Shown here: positions 34,834-42,995 of the stretch, one piece after another
Layout of the letters: every line of letters begins with the position of its first letter
How positions within the stretch are numbered: the stretch's first letter is position 1
Assembly (NCBI RefSeq): GCF_024594815.1
Contig: NZ_JANJOU010000010.1
Coordinates: 186,001-250,000 of the forward strand
Length of the DNA stretch: 64,000 bases
Source: Roseomonas populi
Lineage (GTDB): Bacteria; Pseudomonadota; Alphaproteobacteria; Acetobacterales; Acetobacteraceae
Direction of reading: 5' to 3'
Made by a program: the position numbers and the translations under genes
Notes under the pieces: generated by a model
Told to the model about the DNA's origin: nothing
Databases searched by the model: none
Seen by the model: the letters and a program-made list of their open reading frames with translations, nothing else

Positions 34834-35880
34834 ATGTTTGCGGACCGCATCGAGCACAAGTGGATCGAGTCCTTCGCCGAGATCCTGGCGAAATGCGCGG
34901 TGAAGCCGGGCGAGGCGGTCGCCATCCTCTCCGAGACCCAATCCCGCGCCCTGAACGTGCACCTGGCCGAACTCGCCCTGCTGCGCCTGGGCGCCCGCCC
35001 GTTCCACCTGGTTCTGCCCACCGGGCGCAATCCCTACCCCGTCCCCGTCCGTTCTACCGGCGCCAGCGAGGCGATCGGCGGGTTGGAACCGGTGGTCGGC
35101 GCCCTTTCCGCCAGCACCCTGGTGGTGGACCTGACCGTGCAGGGGCTGATGCACGCGAAGGAGACGGCCGCCATCCTCAAGGCCGGCTCCCGTATCCTCT
35201 CCATCTCCAACGAGCACCCGGAGGCGCTGGAACGGATGCGCCCGGACGATGCGCTGATGACCCGCGTGAAGGCCGCCACGAAGATGATGCGCGGCGCGAA
35301 GCGGATGAGCGTGCGCTCTGCCGCCGGCACGGCGCTGGAGATCGACATGGCCGGCGCCTCCACCGTCGGCGTCTGGGGCTGGACGGACCGGCCGGGCACC
35401 CTGGCCCACTGGCCCGGCGGCATCGTCGTCAGCTTCCCCGCCGCCGGCACGGTGAACGGCGTGCTGGTGTTGGATACCGGCGACATCAACCTGACCTTCA
35501 AGCGCTACCTCGCCGCCCCGATCCGCCTGACAATCGAGGCGGACTACGTGACGGCTATCGAGGGCGAAGGGCCGGACGCGGAGATGATGCGCCAGTCCTT
35601 CGCCGCCTGGGGCGACCGGGAAGCCTATGCCGTCTCGCATGTCGGCTTCGGCATGAACCCGGCCGCACGGTACGAGGCGCTGTCCATGTACGATGGGCGC
35701 GACACCAACGGCACGGAGCTGCGCGCCGTCTCCGGCAACTTCCTCTTCTCCACCGGCGCCAACGAGTTCGCCGGCCGCTACACCCCCGGCCACTTCGACA
35801 TCCCCGTGATGGGTACGGACATCCTGCTGGACGGCACCCCCGTGGTCGTGAAGGGCGTGATGCAGGAGTTGTTCGGCTAG
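34834..35880 (+). CDS. NicX-like (2,5-dihydroxypyridine 5,6-dioxygenase / M29 fold) enzyme
   Basis: A 348-residue protein that resembles NicX, the iron-dependent extradiol enzyme opening 2,5-dihydroxypyridine to N-formylmaleamate. The shared C-terminal half includes V-L-D-T-G-D-I, S-H-V-G-F-G, G-N-F-L-F-S-T-G and G-H-F-D-I-P. His269, His320 and Asp322 match by position the iron ligands His265/His318/Asp320 reported for Pseudomonas NicX (recalled, not aligned here). The fold is shared with M29 aminopeptidases, but their metal ligands differ. The ATG at 34834 has AGGGGAT 9 bases ahead; an ATG at 34804 lacks one. The exact substrate may differ from 2,5-dihydroxypyridine because the rest of the operon is not the nic set. 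Confidence 0.8.
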   Translation: MFADRIEHKWIESFAEILAKCAVKPGEAVAILSETQSRALNVHLAELALLRLGARPFHLVLPTGRNPYPVPVRSTGASEAIGGLEPVVGALSASTLVVDLTVQGLMHAKETAAILKAGSRILSISNEHPEALERMRPDDALMTRVKAATKMMRGAKRMSVRSAAGTALEIDMAGASTVGVWGWTDRPGTLAHWPGGIVVSFPAAGTVNGVLVLDTGDINLTFKRYLAAPIRLTIEADYVTAIEGEGPDAEMMRQSFAAWGDREAYAVSHVGFGMNPAARYEALSMYDGRDTNGTELRAVSGNFLFSTGANEFAGRYTPGHFDIPVMGTDILLDGTPVVVKGVMQELFG

Positions 35881-35892
35881 GGAAATCGACGC

Positions 35893-35920
35893 TGGACAGA
35901 AATATTCCATTTCATATGAT
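35893..35920 (+). promoter_or_regulatory. Sigma70-like promoter with predicted leaderless start
   Basis: TGGACA (35893-35898), 16 bases, TATGAT (35915-35920); both boxes match 5 of 6 consensus positions. The -10 box ends six bases before the ATG at 35927, so transcription should begin at or next to the start codon. There is no Shine-Dalgarno sequence for the downstream hydrolase. This fits a leaderless mRNA. Confidence 0.55.
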
Positions 35921-35926
35921 CCTCCC

Positions 35927-36682
35927 ATGACAGCGGTCGTGATGCTCCACGGGATCGGCGCCGGCGCGCGGCTTTTCGAGCCGCAGCGCGCCTCTCTCGC
36001 CGCTCGCGGGCTGGACCCGGTGCCGCTGGACTTCCCGGGCTACGGCACCCGCCCGCCCGTGGATTCCATGGACTTCGAGTGGCTTGCCGCAGACGTGGAA
36101 GCCGCCATCACCGAGCGCGGCCTGGACCGCCCCGTCCTTCTCGGCCACTCCATGGGCGGCATGGTCGTGCAGACCCTGTTGCGCCGCCAGCCTGACGCCT
36201 ATGCGGCCGCAATCCTTTGCGCCACCAGCCCGGCTTTCGGGAATCCTTCCGGCGATTTCCAGCAGAAGTTCGTCGCCGCCCGGATGAAGCCGCTGGACGA
36301 GGGCCGCAGCATGGCCGACATGGCGCCCGAGACCTTCGCCGCTCTGATCGGCCCGCGCGGCGCGGCAACCCCCTGGCGCGAACACGCCATCGCGGTTCTC
36401 GGTGAAACCCCGTCCGAGACCTTCCGCGCCGCCGTGCGCTGCCTCGTCACCTTCGACGAGCGCGCTTCCCTCGGCGCCATCCGCATCCCAACCCTCCTCC
36501 TGGCCGGGGAGGCGGACACCAACGCCCCCGCCCCCGTTATGGAGCGCATGGCCGGGAAGATCCCGGGCGCCGAGTACCGCTGCATGGCTGGCATCGGCCA
36601 CCTGCCGAATATCGAGGCGCCGGAGGAATTCGACGCCATCATCCTCAATTTCCTCGACCGCAACCTGAAGGGGAGCGCGTGA
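35927..36682 (+). CDS. Alpha/beta hydrolase
   Basis: A 251-residue serine hydrolase. The nucleophile is Ser75 in G-H-S-M-G-G, the acid probably Asp197, and the base His225 in G-I-G-H-L-P. L-H-G-I-G-A-G forms the oxyanion region near residue 8. In nicotinate and picolinate pathways the step after NicX is deformylation by the alpha/beta hydrolase NicD/PicE, so this may be the N-formylmaleamate deformylase equivalent; many other amide or ester hydrolases look the same. It may start on a leaderless transcript (see 35893-35920) and overlaps the next gene by one base. Confidence 0.85.
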   Translation: MTAVVMLHGIGAGARLFEPQRASLAARGLDPVPLDFPGYGTRPPVDSMDFEWLAADVEAAITERGLDRPVLLGHSMGGMVVQTLLRRQPDAYAAAILCATSPAFGNPSGDFQQKFVAARMKPLDEGRSMADMAPETFAALIGPRGAATPWREHAIAVLGETPSETFRAAVRCLVTFDERASLGAIRIPTLLLAGEADTNAPAPVMERMAGKIPGAEYRCMAGIGHLPNIEAPEEFDAIILNFLDRNLKGSA

Positions 36683-37950
36683 TGGACACCCTCGCCGCCG
36701 ACACCACGCAGGACGAGCCGATCTTCGCGCCGGAGGCCTTCAACCTCACGCCGCAGCAGGCCGAGCTGACCGCCCGCGCCCGCCGCTTCGGCAAGGCCGT
36801 GCTCGCCCCCCGTGCTCCGGTCTGGGACCGCGAGGCGCGCTTCCCGCTCGACAACTTCCGCGACATGCACGGCGAAGGCCTGCTCGGCATCTGCGTCCCG
36901 CGCGAGGATGGGGGCGAGGGCGCGGACTTCGCCACCTACTGCCTCACCGCCGCGGAGCTCGGCCGCTACTGCGGCGCCACGGCGCTGTCCTGGAACATGC
37001 ATGTCTGCTCCACCCTCTGGTCCGGGTTGCTGAGCGAGGACTTGGAGATGAGCGAGGCGGACCGCGCCGCCCACCGCGCGCGCCGCTCCGGCCACTACCG
37101 CCGCATCATCGAGGCCGGCGCCGTTTACTCCCAGCCCTTCTCGGAAGGCGGCGCGGCCGCCGCCGGCGCGGTCGCCTTCGGGACCGAGGCGCGGCCGGTG
37201 GAGGGCGGCTACATCGTCAACGGCAAGAAGATCTTCGCCAGCCTCTCCGGCGCCGCCGACTACTACGGCATCCTCTGCACGGAGAAGACGGGCGAGGAGC
37301 GGGGCAGCCGCCGCGACACCCTCTACCTCGCCGTGCCCGCGAACGCGCCCGGCGTTTCCGTGGTGGGGGACTGGGATCCGCTGGGCATGCGCGGCACCGT
37401 TTCCCGCACGCTGCTGTTGAAGGATGTCTTCGTCCCCGAGGAATCCATGCTGATGCCGCGGGGCGTGTACTTCCAGGCCGCCGGTCGCTGGCCGCATATG
37501 TTCATGACGCTGACGCCCACCTATATGGGCCTCGCCCAGGCGGCCTACGACTTCACCGTCTCCTACCTGCGCGGCGAAGTGCCGGGGACGCCCCCCGTGA
37601 AGCGCCGCATGTTCCCCACGAAGCAGATCGCCGTCGCGGAGATGCGCGTGATGCTGGAGCAGACGAAGGCCCTCTGGTTCCAGGCCGTGCGGGAAGCCCG
37701 CCCCGATCCCACGCGGGAGCAGGTGATGCGCGCCTACGCCGCCCAGCACACGGTGATGGAGAACGCCAACGCCCTGGCCACCAAGGCCATCCGCACCTGC
37801 GGCGGGCAGTCCATGCTGAAGTCCCTGCCGCTGGAGCGCATCTACCGCGACAGCCGCTGCGGCTCCCTCATGCTGCCCTGGACCGCCGAGATCTGCATCG
37901 ATCGCCTGGGCCGCGAAACCCTCTACAAGCCCGGTGAGAAGGACGAATAG
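36682..37950 (+). CDS. Acyl-CoA dehydrogenase family flavoprotein
   Basis: A 422-residue FAD enzyme with the acyl-CoA dehydrogenase fold: N-terminal helices with R-A-R-R-F-G-K-A-V-L, mid-domain Q-P-F-S-E-G-G, G-G-Y-I-V-N-G-K-K-I-F-A-S, and C-terminal helical domain I-R-T-C-G-G-Q-S-M-L ahead of Y-R-D-S-R-C-G-S-L. The catalytic Glu cannot be located with certainty. Some members act as flavin monooxygenases or nitroalkane oxidases, so oxidation of a non-CoA substrate is possible. The start ATG overlaps the hydrolase stop (TGATG). Electrons from a true dehydrogenase would go to ETF and the ETF-QO at 25696. Confidence 0.87.
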   Translation: MDTLAADTTQDEPIFAPEAFNLTPQQAELTARARRFGKAVLAPRAPVWDREARFPLDNFRDMHGEGLLGICVPREDGGEGADFATYCLTAAELGRYCGATALSWNMHVCSTLWSGLLSEDLEMSEADRAAHRARRSGHYRRIIEAGAVYSQPFSEGGAAAAGAVAFGTEARPVEGGYIVNGKKIFASLSGAADYYGILCTEKTGEERGSRRDTLYLAVPANAPGVSVVGDWDPLGMRGTVSRTLLLKDVFVPEESMLMPRGVYFQAAGRWPHMFMTLTPTYMGLAQAAYDFTVSYLRGEVPGTPPVKRRMFPTKQIAVAEMRVMLEQTKALWFQAVREARPDPTREQVMRAYAAQHTVMENANALATKAIRTCGGQSMLKSLPLERIYRDSRCGSLMLPWTAEICIDRLGRETLYKPGEKDE

Positions 37951-37954
37951 AGGC

Positions 37955-39427
37955 GTGACGAACCTCGCCACCCTCATCGACCGCAACGCCGCCTTCGCCC
38001 CCGCCAAGACCGCCCTGCGCTTCGAGGGGGCGGCGATCTCCTACGCCGAATTCTCAAGCATGATCACCCGCGCCGCCCACGCGCTGCGCGTGGACCACGG
38101 CGTGCGGCCCGGCGACCGCGTGGCGGTGCTGGCCACCAACCATCCCGCCTATCTCGCCCTGCTCTACGCCTGCGCCCGGCTCGGCGCGATCCTCCTGCCG
38201 TTGAACTGGCGCCTGGCCGCGCCGGAACTGCGCTACATCCTCGAACACGCGGAAGCGCGCCTCTGCTTCTTGGAGCCCGCCTTCGCCACGACGCTCACCG
38301 AGGCCGCGTCGGACCTCCCTGCCCTTCCCCTGGACATACCCACGGGCGGCGCGGATCCGGAAGGCCCCGGCACGCTCGAAGACCCCCTGTTGCTCGTCTA
38401 CACCTCCGGCACCACCGGCCGCCCGAAGGGCGCGCTGCTACGGCAGGAGGCGCTGTTCCACAACGCGGTGATGAGCCACCACCTGCACGGCATGACGGCG
38501 GAGGACCACATCCTCTCCGCCCTGCCCTTCTTTCACGTGGGCGGCCTGAACATCCAGACCACGCCCGCCTTGCAGGCCGGCGCTACGGTCACGATCCACC
38601 CGCGCTTCGCGCCCGACACGGCGCTGGAAAGCATCGCGAGGGACCGCCCCACCCTTTTCCTCACTGTCCCCGCCGTGATCCGCGCCCTGCTGGCCGCGCC
38701 GGGCTGGGCGGATGCCGACCTCTCCTCCCTCCGCGCCATCTCCACCGGCTCCGAACCCGTCCATCAGGCGCTGATCGATGCCGTCACCGTCCGCGGCGTG
38801 CCGCTGCTGCAGGTCTACGGCGCCACGGAAAGCTGCCCCATCGCCGTTTACACCCGCCTCGGCGGCGATCTCTCACGCGGCACCTCAACGGGCCTCCCCG
38901 GCCTGCTCTGCGAGGCGAAGGTGGCCGACGATGCAGGCCGCGAACTCCCCCACGGCATCCCCGGCGAGGTGCTGCTACGCGGCCGCAACCTCTTCTCCGG
39001 CTACTGGCGCGACGAGGCCGCAACGGCAGCCTGCACCATCGACGGCTGGTACCGCACCGGCGACATCGCCACGCGCGACGCGGACGGCTACTTCACTGTG
39101 CACGACCGCAAGAAGAACATGATCATCTCCGGCGGAGAAAACATCTACCCCGCCGAGCTGGAGCGCGTGCTGCTGGAGCACCCGGACATCGCGGAGGCCG
39201 CCGTGCTCGGCGCCCCCGACCCGAAATGGCAGGAGGTGCCGGTGGCCTTCCTCGTCCTCCGCGCCGGCTGCATCGCGGATGCCGAAGGGGTGCGCGCCCA
39301 CGTCGCCGCCCGCCTCGCCCGCTTCAAGGTGCCGCGGGACGTGATCTTCACCGATGCCCTGCCCCGGACCGCCCTCGGCAAGGTCCGGCACTTCGAGCTG
39401 CGCCCTCTCGTCGGAACCCAAGCATGA
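37955..39427 (+). CDS. AMP-forming acyl-CoA synthetase/ligase
   Basis: A 490-residue ANL-superfamily enzyme activating a carboxylic acid with ATP and CoA. The P-loop is Y-T-S-G-T-T-G-R-P-K-G near residue 150, then Q-V-Y-G-A-T-E-S, G-W-Y-R-T-G-D, D-R-K-K-N-M-I-I-S-G-G-E-N-I-Y-P and the C-terminal lysine in L-P-R-T-A-L-G-K-V. The GTG at 37955 follows the upstream stop by four bases and aligns with family N-termini; no strong ribosome-binding site is seen, so coupling to the upstream gene is likely. The acid is unknown. It overlaps the next gene by four bases. Confidence 0.9.
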   Translation: MTNLATLIDRNAAFAPAKTALRFEGAAISYAEFSSMITRAAHALRVDHGVRPGDRVAVLATNHPAYLALLYACARLGAILLPLNWRLAAPELRYILEHAEARLCFLEPAFATTLTEAASDLPALPLDIPTGGADPEGPGTLEDPLLLVYTSGTTGRPKGALLRQEALFHNAVMSHHLHGMTAEDHILSALPFFHVGGLNIQTTPALQAGATVTIHPRFAPDTALESIARDRPTLFLTVPAVIRALLAAPGWADADLSSLRAISTGSEPVHQALIDAVTVRGVPLLQVYGATESCPIAVYTRLGGDLSRGTSTGLPGLLCEAKVADDAGRELPHGIPGEVLLRGRNLFSGYWRDEAATAACTIDGWYRTGDIATRDADGYFTVHDRKKNMIISGGENIYPAELERVLLEHPDIAEAAVLGAPDPKWQEVPVAFLVLRAGCIADAEGVRAHVAARLARFKVPRDVIFTDALPRTALGKVRHFELRPLVGTQA

Positions 39428-40518
39428 CGCTCCGCATCGCCGTCCTCGGGGGCGGCAACGGCTCCTTCGCCGCCGCCGGCGACATGGCCCTGAACGGCCA
39501 CGAGGTGCGCCTGTGGCGGCGAGACGCGGAAGCCGTGGCCGCCCACAAGGCCGGGGGCGGCACCATCGCCGTGAAGGACGCGAAAGGGACCCACGAGGCC
39601 CGCCTCGCCCTCGTCACCACCGACATCGCGGAAGCCGTGCGCGGCGCCGACCTCATCCTCTGCCCCGCCCCCGCCACCGCGCAGGTGGACATCGCGCGCC
39701 TCCTGGCCCCGGTGCTGGAAGACGGCCAGGTCGTCTTCCTGCCCCCCGGAACCCTCGGCACCGTGCTGATGGCCCGCGCCCTGCACGAGACCGGCCGCAA
39801 GCCCCGCGTCGCCTTCGCCGAAACCGGCACCCTGCCCTGGCTGGCCCGCAAGCACGGCCCGCACCAGGTCGCCATCACCACCCGCGCCACGCGCCTGCCC
39901 ACCGGCGTCTTCCCGCTGGATGCCGCCGACCACGCCCTGGCCGTGATCGCCCAGGCCTTCCCCGGCGCCATCGAGCCCTGCGGCGACGCGCTCTCCGGCG
40001 CGCTGATGAACGCCGGCGCCATCATCCACCCGCCGCTGATCATAATGAATGCCGGCCCGCTTGAGCACTTCGAGAAGTGGGACATCCACAACGAGGGCAC
40101 CGTCCCCGCCATCCGCCGCACCACGGACGCGCTGGATGCGGAGCGCATCGCAGTGCGCGAGGCCCTGGGCTACGACGCCCCGCACTTCCCCCTTGCCCAC
40201 CACTACGCGAAGGAGGGAGAGGAGTGGATGTACGGCCGCGCCAGCCACGATCGCCTGACGGAATCCGGTGACTGGCGCGAGAAGATCATGCTCACGAAGC
40301 ATCGCTACATGATGGAGGACCTGCGCCTCGGCCTCTCCCTCATCATCTCCGCCGCCGAACTGGCAGGCGTGCCCACCCCGCTGGCCCGCGCCTTCTCCTC
40401 CATCGGCGCCGCGATCCGGGGCGACGCGCCGGACCATTCCGGCCGCACCCTCGCCGATGCCGGCCTGGGCGGGCTGGACCGCGCCGGGATCGACCGGGTG
40501 CTGAAGCATGGCTTCTGA
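39424..40518 (+). CDS. Octopine/opine dehydrogenase family NAD(P)-dependent enzyme
   Basis: A 364-residue enzyme. The N-terminal Rossmann motif G-G-G-N-G-S-F-A-A-A-G at 8-18 is followed by the NAD/NADP octopine-nopaline dehydrogenase C-terminal domain (PF02317), with N-A-G-A-I-I-H-P-P, the conserved His of this domain, and Y-A-K-E-G-E-E-W. Such enzymes reductively condense an amino acid with a keto acid, or oxidise the resulting opine; 2-dehydropantoate-type reactions are a remote alternative. In a catabolic operon, oxidation of an N-(carboxyalkyl) amino acid is the natural guess. ATGA overlap with the ligase gene; 11-base overlap with the next gene. Confidence 0.87.
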   Translation: MTLRIAVLGGGNGSFAAAGDMALNGHEVRLWRRDAEAVAAHKAGGGTIAVKDAKGTHEARLALVTTDIAEAVRGADLILCPAPATAQVDIARLLAPVLEDGQVVFLPPGTLGTVLMARALHETGRKPRVAFAETGTLPWLARKHGPHQVAITTRATRLPTGVFPLDAADHALAVIAQAFPGAIEPCGDALSGALMNAGAIIHPPLIIMNAGPLEHFEKWDIHNEGTVPAIRRTTDALDAERIAVREALGYDAPHFPLAHHYAKEGEEWMYGRASHDRLTESGDWREKIMLTKHRYMMEDLRLGLSLIISAAELAGVPTPLARAFSSIGAAIRGDAPDHSGRTLADAGLGGLDRAGIDRVLKHGF

Positions 40519-41500
40519 TCGCGCGCTCGTCGCCTGCCTCGGCGCCGGCCGCATGGGCCGGGGCATCGCCGTGCAATTCGCCTACGCAGGCCACGAGGTG
40601 GTGCTGCTGGACGCCAAGCCCCGCGATCCCGCCGCCTTCGCGAAGCTGGAATCGGAAGCGCTGGCCGAGATCGGCGCCGCCCTCCGCACCCTGGCCGAGC
40701 TCGGCCTCTTCGATCCCGCGCACGCCGACACCCTCCTCGCCCGCGTGCGCGTGGCGCGCGACGAGGACGCGCCGGAGGTCCTCTCCCGCGCCGGCCTCGT
40801 CTTCGAGGGCGTGCCGGAGATCCTCGACCTCAAGCGCGACATCCTCGCCCGCGCCTCCGCCCTGATGGGCCCGGAGGCGATCCTGGCCTCCACCACCTCC
40901 ACCATCTTGGTGGACGACCTCTCCCCCGCCGTCGCGGACCCCGCGCGCTTCCTCAACGCGCACTGGCTGAACCCGGCCTACATCATCCCCCTCGTCGAGG
41001 TCTCGCCCGGCCGCCACACCGCACCGGAAACGGTCGCGCGCCTGCACGCCATCCTCGAATCCGTCGGCAAGGTCCCGGTGAACTGCGCCGCCACCCCCGG
41101 CTTCATCGTGCCGCGCCTGCAAACCCTCGCCATGAACGAGGCCGCGCGCATGGTGGAGGAAGGCGTCGCCAGCGCCGAGGAGATCGACAAGGCCGTCAAG
41201 TACGGCTTCGGCTTCCGTTTCGGCGTGCTGGGCGTGCTGGAGTTCATCGACTGGGGCGGCGGCGACATCCTCTACCACGCCAGCCGCTACCTCACCGGCG
41301 CCCTCGGCCACGAACGCTACCGCGCCCCCGAGGTGATCGAGCGCAACATGGAGCAGGGCCGGATCGGCCTTCGCACCGGCCAGGGATTCATGGATTATTC
41401 CGGCCTGGATCTCGAATCCTATCGCCGCCGGCGCCTTCAGGCGCTGGTGGAGAGATTGCGGGCCGAGGGGCTCGCCAAACCGCCCGTGCTGCCGGACTGA
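40508..41500 (+). CDS. 3-hydroxyacyl-CoA dehydrogenase family protein
   Basis: A 330-residue NAD-dependent dehydrogenase. The Rossmann motif G-A-G-R-M-G-R-G-I-A is near residue 12. S-T-T-S-T-I-L-V-D-D-L lies near 134. H-W-L-N-P-A-Y-I-I-P-L-V-E-V replaces the usual H-F-F-N-P/H-W-x-N-P and carries the catalytic His. The C-terminal domain has P-G-F-I-V-P-R-L and G-Q-G-F-M-D-Y. It would oxidise a beta-hydroxy acid or its CoA ester. Overlap of 11 bases with the opine-type gene shows one operon. It is of the short single-function type, not the multifunctional FadB. Confidence 0.88.
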   Translation: MASDRALVACLGAGRMGRGIAVQFAYAGHEVVLLDAKPRDPAAFAKLESEALAEIGAALRTLAELGLFDPAHADTLLARVRVARDEDAPEVLSRAGLVFEGVPEILDLKRDILARASALMGPEAILASTTSTILVDDLSPAVADPARFLNAHWLNPAYIIPLVEVSPGRHTAPETVARLHAILESVGKVPVNCAATPGFIVPRLQTLAMNEAARMVEEGVASAEEIDKAVKYGFGFRFGVLGVLEFIDWGGGDILYHASRYLTGALGHERYRAPEVIERNMEQGRIGLRTGQGFMDYSGLDLESYRRRRLQALVERLRAEGLAKPPVLPD

Positions 41501-41559
41501 ACCGGACGGGGAAGAGGAAGGCGCGGCACGCGGCGGCACAACAGACAGGAGGCTGCTGC

Positions 41560-42540
41560 ATGTTCGGACGAAGGGATCTCACCCGCCTCGCGCTCGGCGC
41601 CGGGGCGGGGCTCGCGCTGTCACGGGCGGTGCGCGCGCAGGGGGCGTGGCCCGACCACTCCCTCCGCTGGGTGGTCGGCTACGGCCCGGGCGGCGCCAGC
41701 GACATCTTCGCGCGCATGATCGCCCGGCAGATGGGCCCGGCCATCGGCCAGTCCATCGTGGTGGAGAACCGCCCCGGCGGCGGCGCCATCGTCGCCACCG
41801 AGAACGTCGTCCGCTCCCCCGCCGATGGCCACACGCTGCTGCACACGGACAACGGCATCCTCGTCTACAACCCCGCCCTCTACGCCAGGCTGCCCTTCGA
41901 CCCGGACAAGGACCTGGTGAATGTCGGCTTCATCGGCCGCTTCCCCATGCTGCTGCTGGTGCGGCCGGAAAGCCCGTTCCAGGACTTCGCGGGGCTGCTC
42001 GCCGAATCGAAGCGCCGCACGATCACCTACGGCACCCCCGCCGTCGCCTCCCCGCACCAGCTCGCCATGGAGGTGCTGAAGCGCCATTCCGGGCTGGACG
42101 CGACGCACGTGCCCTATCGCGGCATGCCGGCCGTCCTGAACGACCTCGTCGGCGGCCAGGTGGACTGCATCATCGCCGACATCACCAACGCCCTGCCCTA
42201 CCTCTCCACCGGCCGCGCCCGCGGGCTGGTGATGCTGGGAGACAGCCGCGCCAGCGCCGCCCCGAACGTGCCCATGGCGGTGGAGTTGGGCTACCCCAAG
42301 GCGGTGTCCTACGGCTGGCAGGGCATCGCCGTCGCTGCCGGAACGCCGCAGCCGGTGGTGGATCGGCTGAACACCCTTCTCCGCTCCGCCATCGGGAGCC
42401 CCGAAGTCTCCAAGCAGATGAGGGACATCGGCGCGGAGCTGGTGCCCCGCACCCCCGCGCAGATGGCGGAGTACGTCGCGGCCGAGAACGCGACGTGGCG
42501 TCCCCTTATCCGGGATCTCGGCATCCGCCTGGACGGCTAG
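41560..42540 (+). CDS. Bug/TctC-family periplasmic solute receptor (2 of 5)
   Basis: A 326-residue receptor with a signal peptide ending A-V-R-A-Q. The mature part has W-P-D-H-S-L-R-W-V-V-G-Y-G-P-G-G-A-S-D, V-V-E-N-R-P-G-G-G and V-P-Y-R-G-M-P-A. It lacks the G-S-x-G-H-L-A-T loop of receptors 28300, 61245 and 62522 and so belongs to another subgroup. It is the last gene of the NicX-headed operon, 59 bases after the dehydrogenase, and probably binds the carboxylate that the operon degrades. Hairpins at 42549-42607 end the operon. Confidence 0.92.
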   Translation: MFGRRDLTRLALGAGAGLALSRAVRAQGAWPDHSLRWVVGYGPGGASDIFARMIARQMGPAIGQSIVVENRPGGGAIVATENVVRSPADGHTLLHTDNGILVYNPALYARLPFDPDKDLVNVGFIGRFPMLLLVRPESPFQDFAGLLAESKRRTITYGTPAVASPHQLAMEVLKRHSGLDATHVPYRGMPAVLNDLVGGQVDCIIADITNALPYLSTGRARGLVMLGDSRASAAPNVPMAVELGYPKAVSYGWQGIAVAAGTPQPVVDRLNTLLRSAIGSPEVSKQMRDIGAELVPRTPAQMAEYVAAENATWRPLIRDLGIRLDG

Positions 42541-42548
42541 GAACGGAA

Positions 42549-42607
42549 AAGGGCCGCCGGATGCCCGGCAGCCCTTCGCTCATCGCACCGGGGCGCCGAA
42601 GCCCCGG
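42549..42607. terminator. Pair of hairpins ending both convergent transcripts
   Basis: First hairpin 42549-42576: stem AAGGGC/GCCCTT plus inner GCCGG/CCGGC with one mismatch, preceded by AAAA, i.e. followed by TTTT on the minus strand. Second hairpin 42588-42607: CCGGGGC/GCCCCGG around a 6-base loop, followed by CTTT on the + strand. Together they suit termination from both sides. Confidence 0.65.
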
Positions 42608-42613
42608 CTTTGC

Positions 42614-42847
42614 TCAGGCGTGCTGGCCGCCACCGCCCGTCGCGCCGCTGTCCAGCAGGAACTCCTGGGCAGGGTTGTTCGCGGCCGGCGAGGCAAGCGG
42701 CGTGCGGGCCGCATCGGTCGAGTTCCACGTCTTGTAAGCGGAGGGGCCGAACATCGGGGCGCCCGTCTCGGCGCGCGCGGCACCGGCCACCACGGGGCTC
42801 ACGAGCGCGGCGGCAAGAGCAAGGGTGCGAAGCGTCTTGGAAAACAT
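42614..42847 (-). CDS. Small exported hypothetical protein
   Basis: A 77-residue frame with a textbook signal peptide: K and R near the start, a hydrophobic core and cleavage after A-A-R-A at about residue 26. The mature part is about 50 residues, rich in Ala, Gly, Ser, Thr and Asn, without cysteine, and ends in G-G-G-G-Q-H-A. I recognise no family. The signal peptide, terminator hairpins after the stop and an AT-richer 148-base upstream gap support it as a real gene. Confidence 0.7.
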   Translation of the reverse strand: MFSKTLRTLALAAALVSPVVAGAARAETGAPMFGPSAYKTWNSTDAARTPLASPAANNPAQEFLLDSGATGGGGQHA

Positions 42848-42995
42848 CAGTCCATATCCAGCATGAATGGCGGCGGCACCATGTCGTCGTCGTTGAGCGC
42901 GGTATGGACCGGGAATCAGCCGGGCTCCACTCCACCAGGCGAATACGATGTATTTGCCTGATGGATGTAACTGTTGCGCGAGGTGAGTTCCCGCC

